A stretch of 64,000 bases of DNA from Proteiniphilum propionicum (GCF_022267555.1 NZ_CP073586.1:2763501-2827500), one strand, 5' to 3'. Positions 35,184-45,643 are shown, counted from the stretch's first letter. Numbers and translations are program-made. The notes: generated by a model from the sequence alone, not told the origin.

Positions 35184-36275
35184 TTAAAAGGGAGAGAACC
35201 GGAAATTCATATATAAGTAAGCTGTTTGTGTTTTATACCCATTATACTTGTTGCCCATATAAGAATAATAATCGTAAACCACTTTCTTATAATCACGATT
35301 GGGATAAACAGTGTGTTTGATATTATTGAAATCTTCCCAGTAGTAAGAGTTTCCATTTTTATAGATTAACAACCCATATCTGTTTAAATGAGATTTCATA
35401 GTCTCGTAGGAGCTAAACACTCCGTCGAAGTTTTTATATTCGGTCCAAGCGTAAGTGTACTCAGCCCTATTGGTTTTAATGGTGTTCTCATTTGAGCCAC
35501 TGCCTGGGTTTTCGTTATTGTTATTGCCATATGTTGCACTGAGCGTTTCTACATTCCCTTCGTAGTCGGATCCATCCTTCATCCTGGCATATGCTGTGAC
35601 AGTAACGCTTAATGTCGGGCTGTCTCCTAAAGTTATCATTGAACATGAGTTGATTTTGTTTTCACTTGGGTTATCCCAATGCCAGATTGCTCCTCCGATC
35701 ATGAAGCCAGCCCTGCTTATGCTTTCATAATCGCACACTTCCACCTCTACTGTGAAACTCATCTTGTATTTATACTTGGCTCCATCTGAGTTTTCAAATC
35801 CATCGGCAGAGTACTCCATAGAGTTTAAAGTGAGCTTTGTTAGCTTAACTGGAATTTTCCCATCTCCGGAATAATCCTTTTTTGGGGTTGTAAATGATGA
35901 TACGGATGAAAACCCGTACCCTTTAATGTTGGAAGCATAGGCAACATAGTAATAAGTAGTGTTTTCCTTCAACCCTTCAATCTTTTTGTTGAATTCACTT
36001 GCCCCATTTTCGCAGCTATAATTTGTTCCCCAGTCTGTTGATGGTTTGCCAGGATTGGTTTCTGATAATAGAAAACCGCACTTGTTTACGGCTGATCCGC
36101 CATCATTAGCGATGTTGGCACTTAATGTTACCGATGATGAAGAAAGATCCTGGTGCTCCATACTGACGACAGTTGGTTCAATCACTTCGATAACCTCAAT
36201 ATTGTCCTGCTCATCACTACAGGAACCTAGAGTAATCAGACCAATAACGAAAATGAAACCAATAAACTTTTTCAT
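35184..36275 (-). CDS. Secreted lipoprotein with fibronectin III-like domain
   Basis: 363 residues. Lipobox SC at position 19 in LITLGSCSDEQ, then VIEPTVVSMEHQDLSSSSVTL and a single FN3-like domain (about 35-130) with KENTTYYYVAYASNIKGYG, the strand pattern seen in Bacteroidota surface proteins. The C-terminal half is an undefined beta region with many Tyr and Asn. Convergent to the kinase operon, with a 19-base gap. Export to the outer surface is likely; role unknown. Confidence 0.78.
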   Translation of the reverse strand: MKKFIGFIFVIGLITLGSCSDEQDNIEVIEVIEPTVVSMEHQDLSSSSVTLSANIANDGGSAVNKCGFLLSETNPGKPSTDWGTNYSCENGASEFNKKIEGLKENTTYYYVAYASNIKGYGFSSVSSFTTPKKDYSGDGKIPVKLTKLTLNSMEYSADGFENSDGAKYKYKMSFTVEVEVCDYESISRAGFMIGGAIWHWDNPSENKINSCSMITLGDSPTLSVTVTAYARMKDGSDYEGNVETLSATYGNNNNENPGSGSNENTIKTNRAEYTYAWTEYKNFDGVFSSYETMKSHLNRYGLLIYKNGNSYYWEDFNNIKHTVYPNRDYKKVVYDYYSYMGNKYNGYKTQTAYLYMNFRFSPF

Positions 36276-36581
36276 CGTGAAAGAATTTTAAATCAATAGC
36301 TTTTCATACAAATGTAGAGGCAAATGAAATACGTGTCAAGGGGCAAAAAATGGATAAAGGATTATTACGTAACCGGATGATTCTATGAGGTACAAATTAG
36401 GGTTTATCATGTATTATTTTGTACTCGAACTAAGAAATAAAATATGAGCCCACTTCAACAAGTCGTTTTGTAAAATATGATATTTGATTTTCAAGTGATT
36501 ATAATGTCAAATCTTCTAATTTGAGACTTTTTAAGCAGACTCAAATATCTATAGGTGAAAAACTCAAGGCAAAACTGCACG
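36276..36581. other. Non-coding region
   Basis: About 300 AT-rich bases before the strong terminator, no gene and no repeats worth noting. Confidence 0.5.
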
Positions 36582-36611
36582 AAAAGGATTTCATTACGAA
36601 ATCCTTTTTTT
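36582..36611. terminator. Strong bidirectional hairpin terminator
   Basis: AAAAGGATTTC pairs with GAAATCCTTTT (36582-36592 and 36598-36608), loop ATTAC, and T-runs on the plus side. It marks the edge of the region of gene remnants. Confidence 0.75.
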
Positions 36612-36660
36612 GGTATGCTCGGCACGAGCATTGTCTAACGGGTGGAAGTCCCGAGTAAGC
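36612..36660 (+). other. Group II intron-like RNA scrap
   Basis: Contains a perfect hairpin ATGCTCG/CGAGCAT with a GCA loop (36615-36631) and then CTAACGGGTGGAAGTCCCG (36635-36653), sequences recalling domain I of bacterial group II introns. No intron-encoded protein is near, so at best it is a remnant. Assignment rests on memory of intron sequences. Confidence 0.35.
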
Positions 36661-36930
36661 CCTAATAGCGGGAATTACATAAATCTGAAAACTATTCGCA
36701 GCAAATAGAACTCTATCAATTATATTATCTGCTTGTTCATTTAAATTTGTTTGGAAGCGGATATTATTCAAGCGTTCCATCTGTCTTAAGGAAATATTTT
36801 ACCAAAATAATCATTACTGTTCTAACCATTTCATAATTATTTTCATTATATCAACAACTATTTTTCATAACAACTTGGTTGTTCCGATAACTATTTATGC
36901 CTTCGCAGAAGCAGCTATTTTCAAACAAAA

Positions 36931-38130
36931 ATGGACAGCCTACTCAACACATATCGCAAGTTAATATCAGCAGAAAAGTCTGATTTTAAGCGCTATCTTC
37001 ACTCCGATATTGATTGGAACGAGAGAATGACAGGTATTACAGGCGCTTGCGGAACGGGGAAAACCACGCTTATTTTACAGCACATTCGCGATAATTTCCC
37101 CGATAGAAACAAAGCCGTTTACGTAAGTTTGGATAATCTGTGGCTTTCGAAAAACAGTTTGCTCGATTTTGCCGAACGATTTTCGGTGTACGGTGGCACG
37201 CATCTTTTTATCGACGAAGTGCATAAATACCCCAACTGGTCATTGGAATTGAAAAATGTGTACGACAATTATCCCGACTTGAAAACCGTTTTCACGGGGT
37301 CGTCCATTTTGAAAATTTACAAATCCGATGCCGATTTGAGCCGTCGTGCGGTGAAGTACGAACTACACGGATTGTCGTTTCGCGAATACTTATCGCTGGA
37401 AAAAATTATCGATTTGCCAGTGCTCCCGTTAAATGAAATTCTGAGCAATCACATCGACATTGCTGACGATATCCGCAACAAAATCAAGGTTATACCGCTA
37501 TTCAAGCAGTATCTAAAAAACGGTTAATATCCGATTTACAAGGAAGGAATTCGCAACTATTTCACCAAAATTACCAATATCATCAACACCACTCTCGAAA
37601 AGGATTTGCCCTCTATCGAACAAATCGATTACAACGGCATTTACAACGTGAAAAAACTGCTGATGGTGCTGGCAAACCTTGTTCCGTACACGCCCAACAT
37701 CGAGAAACTGAGTGCGGAGATGCAGCTCAATCGCGCATCCACACTCAAATACCTGCATTATCTGAACAAGGCAGCGCTCACGAATCAACTGCTGGTGCCA
37801 AACAAGGGCATGAGCTTGCTCACGAAACCCGAGAAAGTGTATCTGAACAACTCGAATTTGATTTATGCCCTAAATGTAGATGATGCTTCAGCAAATATTG
37901 GAAACGTACGCGAAACATTCTTCTTCAACCAGTTAAAAGTAAGACACGATGTAAATTTGCCTAAAAGCGGCGATTTTCTTATAGATAAGAAATACACATT
38001 TGAAGTGGGCGGAAAAGGAAAATCTTTTGAACAGATTAAAGATTTGAAAAACAGTTTTGTTGTAGCCGATGATATTGAAATGGGTATAGGCAATAAAATT
38101 CCTTTGTGGCTTTTCGGATTGATGTATTAA
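36931..38130 (+). pseudogene. AAA-type ATPase (DUF4143 family) interrupted by one stop
   Basis: A 400-codon frame with a TAA at 37525-37527, after which the same frame continues to 38130. The first part has a P-loop GACGTGKTT (about 38-46) and Walker B LFIDEVHKYPNW; the second part (QLNRASTLKYLHYLNKAAL, TFEVGGKGKSFEQIK) is the C-terminal DUF4143 half with the usual nuclease-like end. Full-length members lack the stop; a single base change from a Tyr codon explains it. ATPases of this group are common single genes in Bacteroidota and may work with toxins or mobile elements. It is probably inactive unless the stop is read through or is a sequence error. Confidence 0.8.
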
Positions 38131-38204
38131 CTTTACTTCTCGTTACTGCTATAATGACTTTAAACGTAAAATCAGTTATAGCAATAACTATTTTATAAAT
38201 AAAA

Positions 38205-38388
38205 TTCAATTATCCGCAAATGCGCCCGTGATTTAATGGTGCGCTACCACAGCTTGGTAGCTTTTGGTTTTGAACACGCCGAATATTACAAAATGGTGCG
38301 GCAGCAGATTGAAGAATTCCGGCTGCTTTTTATCGATTGGGGATTGTTTAATCCGCCGGGAGTTGGCCCGCACGATGAACAGTTTTAA
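38205..38388 (+). pseudogene. Gene fragment of unknown family
   Basis: An open stretch of about 60 codons reading IIRKCARDLMVRYHSLVAFG, then EYYKMVRQQIEEFRLLFIDW and a short NPPGVGPHDEQF end. It is clearly protein coding but has no start and likely lacks an internal piece (FIDW is followed directly by GLFNPPG). I do not recognise the family. It ends just before the remnant of pbpC on the other strand. Confidence 0.55.
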
Positions 38389-38469
38389 ACGTGAAAGGCG
38401 GTTCGAAACCGCCTTGCGCATTTTTCATTATTCCGCTAAACGGATTAAAACCGCTGAGCGGATCAGAAA

Positions 38470-38901
38470 CTATTCCACCTTAAACCTGATTGTCAACGAA
38501 TTTTCCATTTCATCCACCACCGTCAGCACGTGTTCACCGGCATTTGGTGAAAGCTTCATCTTATGAACATCCGCTGTTTCACCGAGGTATTCGTTATCCA
38601 AATGCCAGAACACCCGTGCCGAAGGGTTTCGGTGAGCAAGTTCGAAAACCGCTTTTCCACGCATACCATCCAGTTGCCTGGTAATTTTGATGACTGAGTT
38701 GGGATAAGGGTAGATAAACTGCATCACCTCTCCCGATGCACCATCGCTACATTCAGGCGAAAAAGGCGGAAGCGACCGGTATGCCGGGTGTTGTTGTTTG
38801 TAATACCACTCCCACGACGGAGGCAACATAAACCACGAAACCGGGCGAATTCCCCTGCCTACAGCACAATGTTCATAAACCCGGTAACGAGTACTATCAG
38901 A
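38470..38901 (-). pseudogene. pbpC: Penicillin-binding protein 1C, C-terminal remnant
   Basis: The frame is open from about 38901 without a start: YEHCAVGRGIRPVSWFMLPP, then SWEWYYKQQHPAYRSLPPFS and a C-terminal beta domain with FELAHRNPSARVFWHLDNEYL. This is the end of the transpeptidase part and the BiPBP_C domain found in PBP1C. The remaining 600 or so residues of the protein are missing. Stop codons lie directly upstream in the frame, so the gene was cut, probably during the same rearrangements that left the neighbours in pieces. Confidence 0.8.
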
Positions 38902-39036
38902 TTAATCTGATGTAAATCTACAAATTTAAGTCCGTCCGCTAGAAAAACATCCGTAACTGACTATATTTCAAAAATTTCAAAGAACTATTTTAGATTTTAA
39001 TGGGACAGCAATGATATCAGGCTTCCTAAATTTCAC

Positions 39037-39044
39037 TATCTTTG
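39037..39044 (+). promoter_or_regulatory. -7 box before ettA
   Basis: TATCTTTG, perfect TAnnTTTG, 112 bases before the ATG. A matching -33 box at the right distance is not evident. Confidence 0.6.
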
Positions 39045-39155
39045 TGTCCCGTTTGCCGGGGTGGGTAGGGTAACAGCCTAAATCATAGCGGTACCGGCTA
39101 ATGGTTGCATATCGCAACATTCATCTTCTATTTTAAACTTATAATAAAAAAATAT

Positions 39156-40835
39156 ATGTCCGACGACAAGAAAATTATTTTTTCCATGGTGGGTGTGAGT
39201 AAGACTTTTCCGCCGCACAAACAGGTATTGAAAGATATTTACCTTTCGTTTTTCTATGGTGCCAAAATTGGTATTATAGGCTTGAACGGATCGGGTAAAT
39301 CCACGCTGTTGAAGATCATTGCCGGTATTGAAAAGGAGTACCAGGGCGAAGTGGTTTCCGACAAGAGCTTTTCGGTGGGTTATCTGGAGCAGGATCCAAA
39401 GCTAGACCCTGATAAAACCGTGATAGATATTGTACGTGAAGGGGTACAGCCGGTTATGGACCTGTTGGCCGAATATGAGGAGATTAACCTGAAGTTCGGA
39501 CTGCCTGAATATTACGAAAATGAAGATAAGATGAATTCTCTTTTCGCCCGTCAGGCTGAACTGCAGGATAAGCTTGATGCTGCCGATGCATGGAACATTG
39601 ACAATCGCCTGGAACGGGCGATAGATGCTTTGCGTTGTCCGCCCGAAGAGCAGCCGGTACGTGAGCTTTCGGGAGGAGAACGGCGTCGTGTGGCATTATG
39701 CCGCCTGCTGCTGCAGGAGCCCGATGTGTTGCTGTTGGATGAGCCTACCAACCACCTTGATGCAGAGTCTATCGACTGGTTGGAGCAGCATCTCCAACAG
39801 TATAAGGGTACGGTTATATGTATCACGCACGACCGTTATTTTCTGGATCATGTGGCGGGGTGGATCCTTGAACTGGACCGTGGCGAAGGGATTCCCTGGA
39901 AAGGTAACTACACTTCATGGCTGGAGCAGAAGACCAAACGGATGGAACAGGAGGAGAAGCAGGCCAGTAAACGTCGCAAAACACTGGAGCGGGAGCTGGA
40001 GTGGATTAACCTGGCGCCCAAGGCACGCCATGCAAAAGGAAAAGCACGTCTTAACTCTTATGAGCAGTTACTGAACCAGGATCAGAAAGAACGTGAAGAA
40101 AAGCTGGAGATATTTATCCCCAACGGACCCCGTTTGGGAAACAAAGTGATTGAAGCCATACAGGTGAAAAAAGCCTTTGGCGACAAGCTGCTGTTCGACA
40201 ACCTTAACTTTATGCTGCCTCCTAATGGTATAGTAGGTGTTATCGGGCCCAATGGCGCCGGGAAGACCACACTGTTCCGATTGATTCAGGAAATGGAAAA
40301 ACCCGATGCAGGTAAGTTTGAAGTGGGAGAAACAGTGGTTACGGCCTATGTGGATCAGTCGCATGCAGCTATAGATCCCAATAAAACGGTATATCAGGTA
40401 GTTTCTGGCGGTTCCGAGTTTGTGAGGGTAGGGGGCAGAGATATAAACTCACGTGCATACCTGTCGCGCTTCAACTTTTCAGGAGCTGATCAGGAGAAGT
40501 TATGCGGTGTGCTGTCGGGTGGCGAAAGAAACCGTTTGCATCTGGCATTGACGCTGAAAGCGGGAGCTAACGTACTGTTGCTGGACGAGCCGACCAACGA
40601 TATAGATGTGAACACTTTGCGGGCACTGGAAGAGGGATTGGAGAATTTTGCCGGGTGTGCTGTAGTTATATCTCACGATCGGTGGTTTTTGGATCGTATC
40701 TGTACGCATATCCTGGCTTTCGAAGGCAATTCGGAGGTGTTCTATTTTGAGGGTTCATACAGCGAGTATGAAGAAAACAAGAAGATACGCCTCGGAAATG
40801 TGGAGCCAAAAAGGGTGCGTTACAGGAAACTGTGA
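39156..40835 (+). CDS. ettA: ABC-F ATPase, EttA-type (energy-dependent translational throttle)
   Basis: Cytosolic, no membrane segments; binds the ribosome E-site and controls the first peptide bond according to ATP level. 559 residues from the ATG at 39156 (MSDDKKIIFSMVGVSK); the longer frame from 39105 adds an unlikely start. Two ATPase domains: Walker A GLNGSGKST with signature LSGGERRRVA and LLLDEPTNHLD, and later GPNGAGKTT, LSGGERNRL and LLLDEPTNDID. Between them the linker with the KARLNSYEQLL piece is EttA-like. Length is close to E. coli EttA (555). Confidence 0.93.
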   Translation: MSDDKKIIFSMVGVSKTFPPHKQVLKDIYLSFFYGAKIGIIGLNGSGKSTLLKIIAGIEKEYQGEVVSDKSFSVGYLEQDPKLDPDKTVIDIVREGVQPVMDLLAEYEEINLKFGLPEYYENEDKMNSLFARQAELQDKLDAADAWNIDNRLERAIDALRCPPEEQPVRELSGGERRRVALCRLLLQEPDVLLLDEPTNHLDAESIDWLEQHLQQYKGTVICITHDRYFLDHVAGWILELDRGEGIPWKGNYTSWLEQKTKRMEQEEKQASKRRKTLERELEWINLAPKARHAKGKARLNSYEQLLNQDQKEREEKLEIFIPNGPRLGNKVIEAIQVKKAFGDKLLFDNLNFMLPPNGIVGVIGPNGAGKTTLFRLIQEMEKPDAGKFEVGETVVTAYVDQSHAAIDPNKTVYQVVSGGSEFVRVGGRDINSRAYLSRFNFSGADQEKLCGVLSGGERNRLHLALTLKAGANVLLLDEPTNDIDVNTLRALEEGLENFAGCAVVISHDRWFLDRICTHILAFEGNSEVFYFEGSYSEYEENKKIRLGNVEPKRVRYRKL

Positions 40836-40902
40836 GGTTGGGTTTAAGGTTTCAGCCAGTTTCGTGTCTTGTGTCTTTGTCGTTTCACCTATCGGGATCA
40901 TC

Positions 40903-40983
40903 CCGGCGCTCTGTCCGGCGCTCTGTCCGGCGCACTGCCCGGCGCACTGCCCGGCGCTCTGTCCGGCGCTCTGTCCGGCGCAT
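40903..40983 (+). repeat. 12-bp imperfect tandem repeat
   Basis: Six full units and part of a seventh: CCGGCGCTCTGT twice, CCGGCGCACTGC twice, CCGGCGCTCTGT twice, then CCGGCGCATT. It is 67 bases after ettA and very GC-rich compared with surroundings. Likely slippage-prone; no known role. Confidence 0.9.
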
Positions 40984-41303
40984 TCAGGGTGGATATAACT
41001 TTATAATTTACGACATTGAACAGGATAATAAAGGATATTTGGATAAATGTTTTCTGTAAGAATCCCGCTTATAATGCTGAAAACGCCTTGACCTCGGCCT
41101 GGGAATGGATGGCGAGGAAGCAAGCGATGAGATAAATTTATTGTGTTTTTTGTATTATCTTTGTATCTTTATTTGATATCCGTTATTCGATTGTCTGGTT
41201 GTCTGCATTTCAGGAAAACTACCCGGCATAATTTATGCTTTAGGTAATTTGGGTAACCGGACACCCAGTGAATAAAGGGTAGTGTGAATTTTGATTGATT
41301 GGA
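40984..41303. other. Region before tsaD with -7 box
   Basis: 320 bases without a gene. A TATCTTTG box at 41156-41163 followed by a second TATCTTTA may start the tsaD transcript with a leader of about 135 bases. Confidence 0.5.
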
Positions 41304-42320
41304 ATGGTTACAATATTGGGAATTGAGTCTTCTTGCGATGATACTTCTGCCGCGGTTATTCGTGACGGTATAATACTTTCCAACGTGATTGCCGGTCAGG
41401 CTGTACACGAGCGATATGGCGGAGTGGTGCCCGAACTGGCGTCGCGTGCGCACCAGCAAAATATTATTCCCGTTGTGCATGATGCGTTGAAACAGGCAAA
41501 GATCGCCAAAGAGGAGATTTCTGCAGTGGCTTTTACACGTGGCCCCGGGTTGTTAGGATCACTTCTTGTGGGAACATCGTTTGCGAAGGGCTTTTCTTCG
41601 GCACTTAATATTCCTATGATAGAGGTGAATCATCTGCAGGCACATGTGCTGGCACACTTTATCAAGGAGGATGAGAATGATGCCGATCAGCCTTCATTTC
41701 CTTTTCTCTGCTTGCTGGTGTCGGGCGGTAATTCACAGATTATACTGGTGAAATCGTTTGACGATATGGAGATTATTGGACAGACCATTGATGATGCTGC
41801 CGGGGAAGCGTTCGATAAATGTGCCAAGGTAATGGGACTTGGATACCCGGGTGGGCCGGTTGTGGACCGTCTGGCAAAACAGGGCGATTCCGTAAGGTTC
41901 AGGTTCAGTAAGCCTAATATTGCAGGATATGATTATAGTTTCAGCGGATTGAAAACATCATTTCTCTATTTTCTGCGCGATGAGTTGAAAAATGATTCCG
42001 GCTTTATCGACAAGAACAGAGAGGATCTTTGTGCTTCGTTGCAAAAAACCATTATAGATGTTTTGATGGACAAGCTTTACCATGCTGCTAAAGATTGTAA
42101 GATAAAGGAGGTGGCTGTTGCTGGAGGTGTATCGGCCAATTCGGGGTTGAGGAACGCTTTTGAAGAGTATAGCCGCAAGTATGGCTGGAAGATCCATATT
42201 CCCAAATTTGCCTATACCACCGATAATGCAGCTATGGTGGCCATAACGGGTTATTATAAATATAAGAAGGGTGAGTTTTCCGGGTACGATATAGCACCCT
42301 ACGCAAGAGTATCGATATAA
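41304..42320 (+). CDS. tsaD: tRNA N6-adenosine threonylcarbamoyltransferase
   Basis: Transfers threonylcarbamoyl to A37 of tRNAs reading ANN codons. 338 residues from the ATG at 41304; the frame's TTG at 41295 adds only three residues. ASKHA-fold motifs: GIESSCDDTSAAV, the metal site H110-x3-H114 in NHLQAHVLAH, VSGGNSQI and AVAGGVSANSGLR, and the final YTTDNAAM with the third metal ligand. It works with TsaB, TsaC and TsaE, whose genes are elsewhere; product t6A is also the substrate of MtaB encoded at 20334. Confidence 0.96.
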   Translation: MVTILGIESSCDDTSAAVIRDGIILSNVIAGQAVHERYGGVVPELASRAHQQNIIPVVHDALKQAKIAKEEISAVAFTRGPGLLGSLLVGTSFAKGFSSALNIPMIEVNHLQAHVLAHFIKEDENDADQPSFPFLCLLVSGGNSQIILVKSFDDMEIIGQTIDDAAGEAFDKCAKVMGLGYPGGPVVDRLAKQGDSVRFRFSKPNIAGYDYSFSGLKTSFLYFLRDELKNDSGFIDKNREDLCASLQKTIIDVLMDKLYHAAKDCKIKEVAVAGGVSANSGLRNAFEEYSRKYGWKIHIPKFAYTTDNAAMVAITGYYKYKKGEFSGYDIAPYARVSI

Positions 42321-42478
42321 TTTAAAGTAGAAATTAAGAATCAGAAATTTAGGTTATAAGTTGAAAGCAGAATATTAAAAGGCTGAATCATGTAAAGCCG
42401 GATGTAGAAAAGCTCTAAACTAAAAAAGTAAAAATAAATTCTTAATCACTAATTGTAAATCATTAATTATTACACTAT

Positions 42479-44167
42479 ATGTCAGTGAACGAGATTACCG
42501 CTATTGAGGAGAACAGGAAAAGCCTCAATTTTATAGAGCAGATTGTTGAAAACGATTTGAAAGAAGGCAGAAACGATGGACGCATACAGACTCGCTTTCC
42601 GCCAGAACCTAACGGATACCTGCATATAGGGCATGCCAAGGCTATCTGTCTCGATTTTGGAATAGCCGAAAGGTATGGCGGTATTTGTAATCTCAGGTTT
42701 GATGATACAAACCCTTTGAAAGAGGATGTTGAATACGTGGATTCCATCATGGAAGATATAAAATGGCTGGGATTTCACTGGGAAAACGTCTATTATGCAT
42801 CCGACTATTTTCAGCAGTTGTGGGATTTTGCCATACAGCTTATTAAGGAGGGGAAAGCATATATCGATGAACAGTCGGCTGAAGAGATTGCACAACAAAA
42901 AGGGACGCCAACGGTGCCGGGAACAAACAGCCCCTACCGTGACAGGCCTGTTGAGGAAACGCTTGATCTCTTCGAAAAAATGAACAGCGGTGAGATACCT
43001 GAAGGGAAGATGGTGCTGCGTGCCAAAATAGACATGGCTTCGTCTAACATGCACTTTCGTGACCCTATAATCTATCGTGTGATACATATTCCGCACCATC
43101 GTACAGGAACAACATGGAAAGCCTATCCTATGTATGATTTTGCGCACGGGCAGTCCGATTATTTCGAGGGTGTAACGCACTCGCTCTGCACGCTGGAGTT
43201 TGAAGTGCATCGCCCCTTGTACGACTGGTTTATAGACCAGCTTGCCAACAGTGACTACCGCCCACGCCAGATTGAATTTAACCGTTTGAACCTTACTTAT
43301 ACTATTATGAGTAAGCGAAAGCTGTTGCAGCTCGTACAGGAGAAGCTGGTGTCGGGATGGGATGATCCGCGTATGCCCACACTCACGGGGATGCGCCGCA
43401 GAGGTTATACTCCCGAAGCAATACGCAGTTTTATTGATAAAATAGGTTACACAAAATATGATGGTATTAACGATATGTCTCTGCTTGAGCATGCGGTGAG
43501 GGAGGACCTAAATGCCCGTGCGATGCGTGTTTCGGGTGTGATAGATCCTGTACGGCTGATTCTTTCAAATTATCCTGAAGGAGAGGTGGAGGAGATGGAG
43601 GCTATCAATAATCCCGAAGATGAAAGCATGGGCAGTCGTAAGGTGAAGTTCAGCCGTGAGCTGTGGATTGAGCGTGATGATTTCATGGAAAAAGCACCGA
43701 AAAAATACTTTCGCCTTACCCCGGGTAGTGAAGTGCGGCTGAAGAATGCCTATATTATTAAGTGTACAGGTTGCAAAAAAGATGAGAACGGAAATGTTAC
43801 TGAGGTATATGCTGAATACGATCCACAGACTAAGAGCGGTATGCCGGAATCGAACCGTAAGGTTAAGGGTACCATTCACTGGGTCTCAGTGGCCCATAGC
43901 CTGAATGCCGAAGTGCGGCTGTATGACCGCCTTTTTAAGGTGGAGGACCCCGCCGGTGAAAAAGACAGGGATTTTAAGGAACTGTTGAATCCGGGGTCGC
44001 TCGTAGTGAAAAATGGATGTAAGGTGGAGGAGTATCTGAAAGATGCCAAACCGTTAGATAGCTTCCAGTTTCAACGCATCGGGTATTTTAATGTGGATTC
44101 AGATTCAACTAAAGATAGACTGGTCTTTAACCGGACAGTGGCTCTCAGGGATTCCTGGAAAAAATGA
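42479..44167 (+). CDS. glnS: Glutaminyl-tRNA synthetase
   Basis: Charges tRNA-Gln with glutamine. 562 residues, class I: HIGH motif at 49-52 in [12 protein letters not shown], the KMSKS-like MSKRKL near 276-281, and the C-terminal anticodon-binding beta barrels ([26 protein letters not shown]). The presence of GlnRS instead of the amidotransferase-only route is normal in Bacteroidota. The ATG at 42479 follows an AT-rich spacer with repeated TAATCACTAATT-like words. Confidence 0.96.
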   Translation: MSVNEITAIEENRKSLNFIEQIVENDLKEGRNDGRIQTRFPPEPNGYLHIGHAKAICLDFGIAERYGGICNLRFDDTNPLKEDVEYVDSIMEDIKWLGFHWENVYYASDYFQQLWDFAIQLIKEGKAYIDEQSAEEIAQQKGTPTVPGTNSPYRDRPVEETLDLFEKMNSGEIPEGKMVLRAKIDMASSNMHFRDPIIYRVIHIPHHRTGTTWKAYPMYDFAHGQSDYFEGVTHSLCTLEFEVHRPLYDWFIDQLANSDYRPRQIEFNRLNLTYTIMSKRKLLQLVQEKLVSGWDDPRMPTLTGMRRRGYTPEAIRSFIDKIGYTKYDGINDMSLLEHAVREDLNARAMRVSGVIDPVRLILSNYPEGEVEEMEAINNPEDESMGSRKVKFSRELWIERDDFMEKAPKKYFRLTPGSEVRLKNAYIIKCTGCKKDENGNVTEVYAEYDPQTKSGMPESNRKVKGTIHWVSVAHSLNAEVRLYDRLFKVEDPAGEKDRDFKELLNPGSLVVKNGCKVEEYLKDAKPLDSFQFQRIGYFNVDSDSTKDRLVFNRTVALRDSWKK

Positions 44168-44200
44168 GTTTATTAGTGCAGGAGAAACAAGTTATCGGCG

Positions 44201-45643
44201 ATGGAGAGAAGAATGGAAGAGAATGAACCGGATATCACGTCGTTGGTTGAAAGATATGAGCAGATGCGTGCATTAGGCAAGAAGGTCTATTTCGATGCCG
44301 ATGAATTTGCTCAACTGGCTGATTATTATACTGCCGAGGGCGATATTGATGAGGCCGACTTTCTTATCGATGAGGGCCTGTCAATGCATCCAGGCAGCCA
44401 GGAGCTGATGGTGCTGAAAGTAAAAAAGCTTGTTTACTCTGAGATGTATGAGGAGGCGCTCGACTATATGAGGCAGTTATCGGATGAAGGAGATGTGGAT
44501 CTGTCGCTGCTTAGGATTGAGTCGTTGCTCCATCTGGAGAGATATGGAGAGGCCGATCAGCTGATTAATCAGTCATTCGGACGGGAATTGTCGGTGGACG
44601 ACCTCTACTTTTTCATCACCGAAGTGGGATATATGCTCAACGATGTGGACAAGTTTGATCGTGCAATTTCATTTCTCGAAGAGAGCATGAAGATTGATGA
44701 ATCGAATCCCGATGTTATTGTTGACCTTGCTTACGCCTATGAGATGAAAGGCGATCTGGATAAAGCTATTGAATACAACAACAGGCTTCTTGATATTGAT
44801 CCCTATTCGTATGACGGATGGGTAAATATAGGAAAGCTATATTCCATGAATGAAGAGTACAATAAAGCTATTGATGCTTTTGATTTTGCGTTGACTATCA
44901 ATGAGGGTGATCAGCAGGTTTTGAAAATGAAAGCATTGACGTTATACCTTAACGATAACGCGGAGGAAGCAATTGCCATCTTCAGGCAATGCCTTGAGGA
45001 GTCTCCTGACGACGAGACAATTTATGACTCGCTGATGGAAGCTTATTCCGCCCTGGAGCAATATGATGAGATGATGAAGCTTATAGACAGGAAAGAGGCC
45101 CTGCTGGGAAGCAAGGGTATTATTGGCAAACGTGCATTTGTTTACCTTAGTAAGCAGGATTTTGACAAAGCAAGGGAACTGTTTTCGTTGATTCCGGAAA
45201 CGGAGAGGGAGACGCTTGACTACTACATGATTGAGGGTGAGCTGGCATTCAATGACGGGGATTTTGTTGGTGCCGAAGCGGCATATATGAAAGCTGCCCT
45301 TGTTTCTGAAGGGAATGAAGATATCCTGGACCGGTTGGCAAACATTAGTGTGGCGCAGGAAAAATATGAACAGGCAGCACAGTATCTGGAGGAGCTGCTG
45401 GAGATTGCTCCTGATTTTCCGACAGCCAAATCGCGACTGGCTTTTATCCGTTTTGAGATCGGATCAAAAGAACCTTTCGATGAGATCATGGAGCAGTTCT
45501 CCGATGAAGAGCTGCGAGCACTGCTAAACCTGATAATGGGTTATGAAGATGTCGATTTTTCGGGATACAGCAGGGAGAAAATATTGTCACGGCTCAACGA
45601 AGCACGTGAGAACAGGGTGCTGTTCAAGAATATAAAATACTGA
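44201..45643 (+). CDS. Tetratricopeptide-repeat protein
   Basis: 480 residues, acidic, no signal peptide. At least ten TPR-type helix pairs (YEEALDYMRQLS, DKAIEYNNRLLDIDPYSYDG, YNKAIDAFDFALTIN, YEQAAQYLEELLEIAPDFPT). Likely a cytosolic scaffold for protein complexes. It begins 33 bases after glnS, so it may be co-transcribed. No partner is indicated. Similar TPR genes often follow glnS in Bacteroidales, from memory. Confidence 0.9.
   Translation: MERRMEENEPDITSLVERYEQMRALGKKVYFDADEFAQLADYYTAEGDIDEADFLIDEGLSMHPGSQELMVLKVKKLVYSEMYEEALDYMRQLSDEGDVDLSLLRIESLLHLERYGEADQLINQSFGRELSVDDLYFFITEVGYMLNDVDKFDRAISFLEESMKIDESNPDVIVDLAYAYEMKGDLDKAIEYNNRLLDIDPYSYDGWVNIGKLYSMNEEYNKAIDAFDFALTINEGDQQVLKMKALTLYLNDNAEEAIAIFRQCLEESPDDETIYDSLMEAYSALEQYDEMMKLIDRKEALLGSKGIIGKRAFVYLSKQDFDKARELFSLIPETERETLDYYMIEGELAFNDGDFVGAEAAYMKAALVSEGNEDILDRLANISVAQEKYEQAAQYLEELLEIAPDFPTAKSRLAFIRFEIGSKEPFDEIMEQFSDEELRALLNLIMGYEDVDFSGYSREKILSRLNEARENRVLFKNIKY

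Noticed and set aside
36541..36780. 79-codon minus-strand ORF
   Set aside because: It runs across the hairpin terminator and the intron-like scrap, so coding is unlikely.
38205..38388. Treating the fragment as a full small gene
   Set aside because: It has no start codon and seems to lack an internal part, so it is listed as a remnant.
40747..41059. ORFs with PALC or RRSV repeats
   Set aside because: Produced by the 12-bp tandem repeat; not real genes.
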